Source: UBA11740 sp035635855
GTDB taxonomy: Bacteria; Acidobacteriota; Blastocatellia; Pyrinomonadales; Pyrinomonadaceae
Assembly (NCBI GenBank): GCA_035635855.1
Contig: DASQAF010000010.1
Span: forward strand, 12,781-76,780
DNA: 64,000 bases
Reading direction: 5' to 3'
The notes under the pieces were generated by a model. It was given only the letters and a program-made list of their open reading frames with translations, was not told the origin of the DNA and did no database searches. The translations under genes and the position numbers were made by a program. This document shows, in pieces, positions 62,431 to 64,000 of this stretch; the stretch's first letter is position 1; the number at the start of each line of letters is the position of its first letter.

Positions 62431-62496
62431 CCTGTTCCTTTTCAGTTTGGCTTACGTTGTTCGGTGTCGAAGCAATGTATGTCCGCGAGTTACTGC

Positions 62497-63408
62497 CTAG
62501 TTATTACCGTCTGCGGGATCGTCGTCGATGCCTTCGTCCTTTTCGAATGTCTTGTCGATTTCGTCGAGGATGTCTTTACGTACCGGGACCGTAGCCTCCC
62601 AGGCTTTGTTTGTTTGGTGGACCTGTTGACCGTAGTCGGCACGGGTCTCAAGCTGAATGCCGTACTGTTGAGTCTTAGCGGCGAGCTTTTCTGTTAGGTC
62701 GTTAATTTGAGTCTTGATCTGTTCGATCTGAATCTTGGTGTTAGAAATTTGAGTTTGAATGATGCCGAGTGAATGGCGCTCGTCCTCAGGCTTGGCCATC
62801 TCGGTGGTTAGCATGTCTTCATACTGTTTGAGAACGGCTTGCGCTTCGGCGAGACGGCCGTAGGCGTTTTGGAGTTCGTAACGGAGACGCTCGAACTCGT
62901 TGTCCATATTTGCGAGACGTTCGATGTTGGCCACGGTGTCTTGTGACGAGCGGCCAATGGAGTTGCGCAGGTACTCTTCGAGATCCTGCAAATCTTGTTG
63001 CGGGTTAAAGATTCCCGCTTTGAGTCTTGATTCGAGGGAGCGCACGGCGCGGATACGGCATTGGACCATGTTTTCAATTTGCCGTTTAAGCATGTAGATC
63101 TGGCGCACGGTGTTTCCGATACTCGCGATGGTGGATACGAGGCTCTTGTTACGAGCGAGTTGCTTGTCGATGGTGGTGAGGATGCCTCCCAGACTGGTGA
63201 CCTGCTTCACGGCTTTGTCATACATCTGGGAGTAGTGCTCTACGGTCTGGAGCCAGAAATCGATCTCTTTGGCGAACTCCTGGATCTTGAGCGCGTACGC
63301 TATTGGGTCGTGAGTGATCCATTGGGCCTTGGCTGGCTGGGCCGGGGTGATGATGAGGCCGAGTAGTAGGCCGATGAGGAGTTGTCTGGTGAACGATAGA
63401 TGGCGCAT
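62497..63408 (-). CDS. TrbJ/VirB5-like exported coiled-coil protein
   Basis: A 303-residue protein with a signal peptide (MRHLSFTRQLLIGLLLGLIITPAQPAKA, in part, cut after AKAQ). Then come helical and coiled-coil segments (EIDFWLQTVEHYSQMYDKA, in part; TQISNTKIQIEQIKTQINDLTEKLAAK, in part). The minor pilus protein VirB5/TrbJ has this layout. It has one cysteine only and an acidic end (DEGIDDDPADGNN). It sits between the VirB4-like and VirB6-like genes as in Trb systems. Confidence 0.83.
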   Translation of the reverse strand: MRHLSFTRQLLIGLLLGLIITPAQPAKAQWITHDPIAYALKIQEFAKEIDFWLQTVEHYSQMYDKAVKQVTSLGGILTTIDKQLARNKSLVSTIASIGNTVRQIYMLKRQIENMVQCRIRAVRSLESRLKAGIFNPQQDLQDLEEYLRNSIGRSSQDTVANIERLANMDNEFERLRYELQNAYGRLAEAQAVLKQYEDMLTTEMAKPEDERHSLGIIQTQISNTKIQIEQIKTQINDLTEKLAAKTQQYGIQLETRADYGQQVHQTNKAWEATVPVRKDILDEIDKTFEKDEGIDDDPADGNN

Positions 63409-63442
63409 TTGTAGGTGTACCTCTTCCGGAATTTCGGTGTGT

Positions 63443-64000
63443 TCAGGCTACTCGTAGCTCGTTGGTTAGTTCGGATTCATCAATGTCAGTGAGTCCCTGG
63501 GCGGTCAGGCCTCGGGGGTAACGTTCTGCGAGCCAGGCGATGACTACAGCCATGGGCCACATCGGTTTAATGCTTTGGACCCGAGCGCGTGCGTTGCGCT
63601 CGTCGGGGTTGGTGGTGAAGGTCCAGAGTTCGCTTGGAGAGAGATCGATCTGGAGCATTTCCACAACCTTGTCCTGTCCGGAGCCAAAGACGCCGAGGAA
63701 TTGGGCGTGTTCGCCGGGTACGTTCTTTATTCCTTCAATGCAGGCATGAGCTGCAGGCGACAGGCCGGTTTCGGTAATTAGCCTGGTGTAGTCGCCGACC
63801 TGCTTGCCGATAAGCTTGACGCCGGCGGTTTTGGCGAGAGCGACGCCGATCGGGTTAGGAACATCCTTGCTTCCGGTAAAGTCCTCGTAAGCATGGGAAG
63901 CGAGCAAGGTGACAGCGTTTTCCTTACCGCCGGTGCGGGCGGCGCGTTCAATGACGTCGAGAATGAGCGGGTAGTGTTTTACCACTTCCCACATTTCATC
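63443..64000 (-). CDS. VirB4/TrbE-like conjugation ATPase, C-terminal part
   Basis: The 5' end lies outside the window. The visible 185 residues begin with the Walker B motif DEMW, so about two thirds of the protein, including Walker A, are missing. The next parts are ASHAYEDFTGSKD, then QFLGVFGSGQDKVVEMLQIDLSPSELWTFTTNPDERNARARV, in parts. LSPSELWTFTTNPDERN is the VirB4/TrbE C-terminal signature. It powers pilus and channel assembly of the conjugation machinery. Position next to VirB5- and VirB6-like genes fits. Confidence 0.88.
   Translation of the reverse strand, partial: DEMWEVVKHYPLILDVIERAARTGGKENAVTLLASHAYEDFTGSKDVPNPIGVALAKTAGVKLIGKQVGDYTRLITETGLSPAAHACIEGIKNVPGEHAQFLGVFGSGQDKVVEMLQIDLSPSELWTFTTNPDERNARARVQSIKPMWPMAVVIAWLAERYPRGLTAQGLTDIDESELTNELRVA

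Overview
The window looks like about 49 kb of bacterial chromosome followed by at least 15 kb of an integrated conjugative element that runs off the right edge. The chromosome is GC-rich. Its gene families (a TIGR02999-type ECF sigma factor beside a Ser/Thr kinase fused to a TolB-like propeller, a DUF3108 protein, separate rfaE1 and rfaE2 genes, many small intergenic palindromes) point to Acidobacteriota, perhaps class Blastocatellia. That placement is inferred from gene families; no 16S gene is present.

Region 1-16.9 kb is almost all on the minus strand. It holds the end of a HEAT-repeat protein, a single-ring Clp-type AAA+ ATPase, inositol-3-phosphate synthase and a glycerophosphodiester phosphodiesterase. 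Next come a DUF3108 exported protein, an ICMT-like methyltransferase and the heptose part of an LPS core pathway (waaC, rfaE2, rfaE1, waaF). The rest is a sugar epimerase-like protein, a K+ channel with RCK domain, cysS, an M15 peptidase, thiL and an aminotransferase. Several intergenic spaces are filled by imperfect inverted repeats of at least four families (called A to D here). Some of these reach into neighbouring reading frames and supply start or stop regions.

Region 17-41 kb mixes strands: a MerR regulator, tRNA-Pro(GGG), a CAP-domain protein, a class A penicillin-binding protein, an IscU-like scaffold with a cysteine desulfurase, a SAM hydrolase-family protein and citrate synthase. 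It also holds a 1218-residue 5'-nucleotidase-like protein that has lost most metal ligands and ends in a probable outer-membrane barrel. Then come a NYN nuclease, a gene that seems to start at ATT, rlmB, a zinc-ribbon membrane protein, a fused aroD-aroE, a ThiF/MoeB-like E1 enzyme, an exported propeller protein and small exported proteins.

Region 41-49 kb holds a PilZ-domain membrane protein with a recent internal tandem duplication, then a signalling locus. This locus has an ECF sigma factor, a kinase-propeller protein split by one in-frame TAG, a divergent exported protein and a TPR protein. The kinase and the exported protein share a two-box upstream sequence that may be the promoter read by the sigma factor.

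Region 49.2-64 kb starts at tRNA-Val(CAC). It carries a tyrosine integrase, an excisionase-like HTH protein, two unknown proteins, a secreted HExxH/DUF11 protein, a DUF3854/TOPRIM primase-like protein, a B12-dependent ribonucleotide reductase (nrdJ) and a topoisomerase-type zinc-finger protein. It ends in three type IV secretion genes (TrbL/VirB6-like, TrbJ/VirB5-like, VirB4-like and cut by the edge). This is most likely an integrative conjugative element with replication and DNA-precursor functions as cargo.
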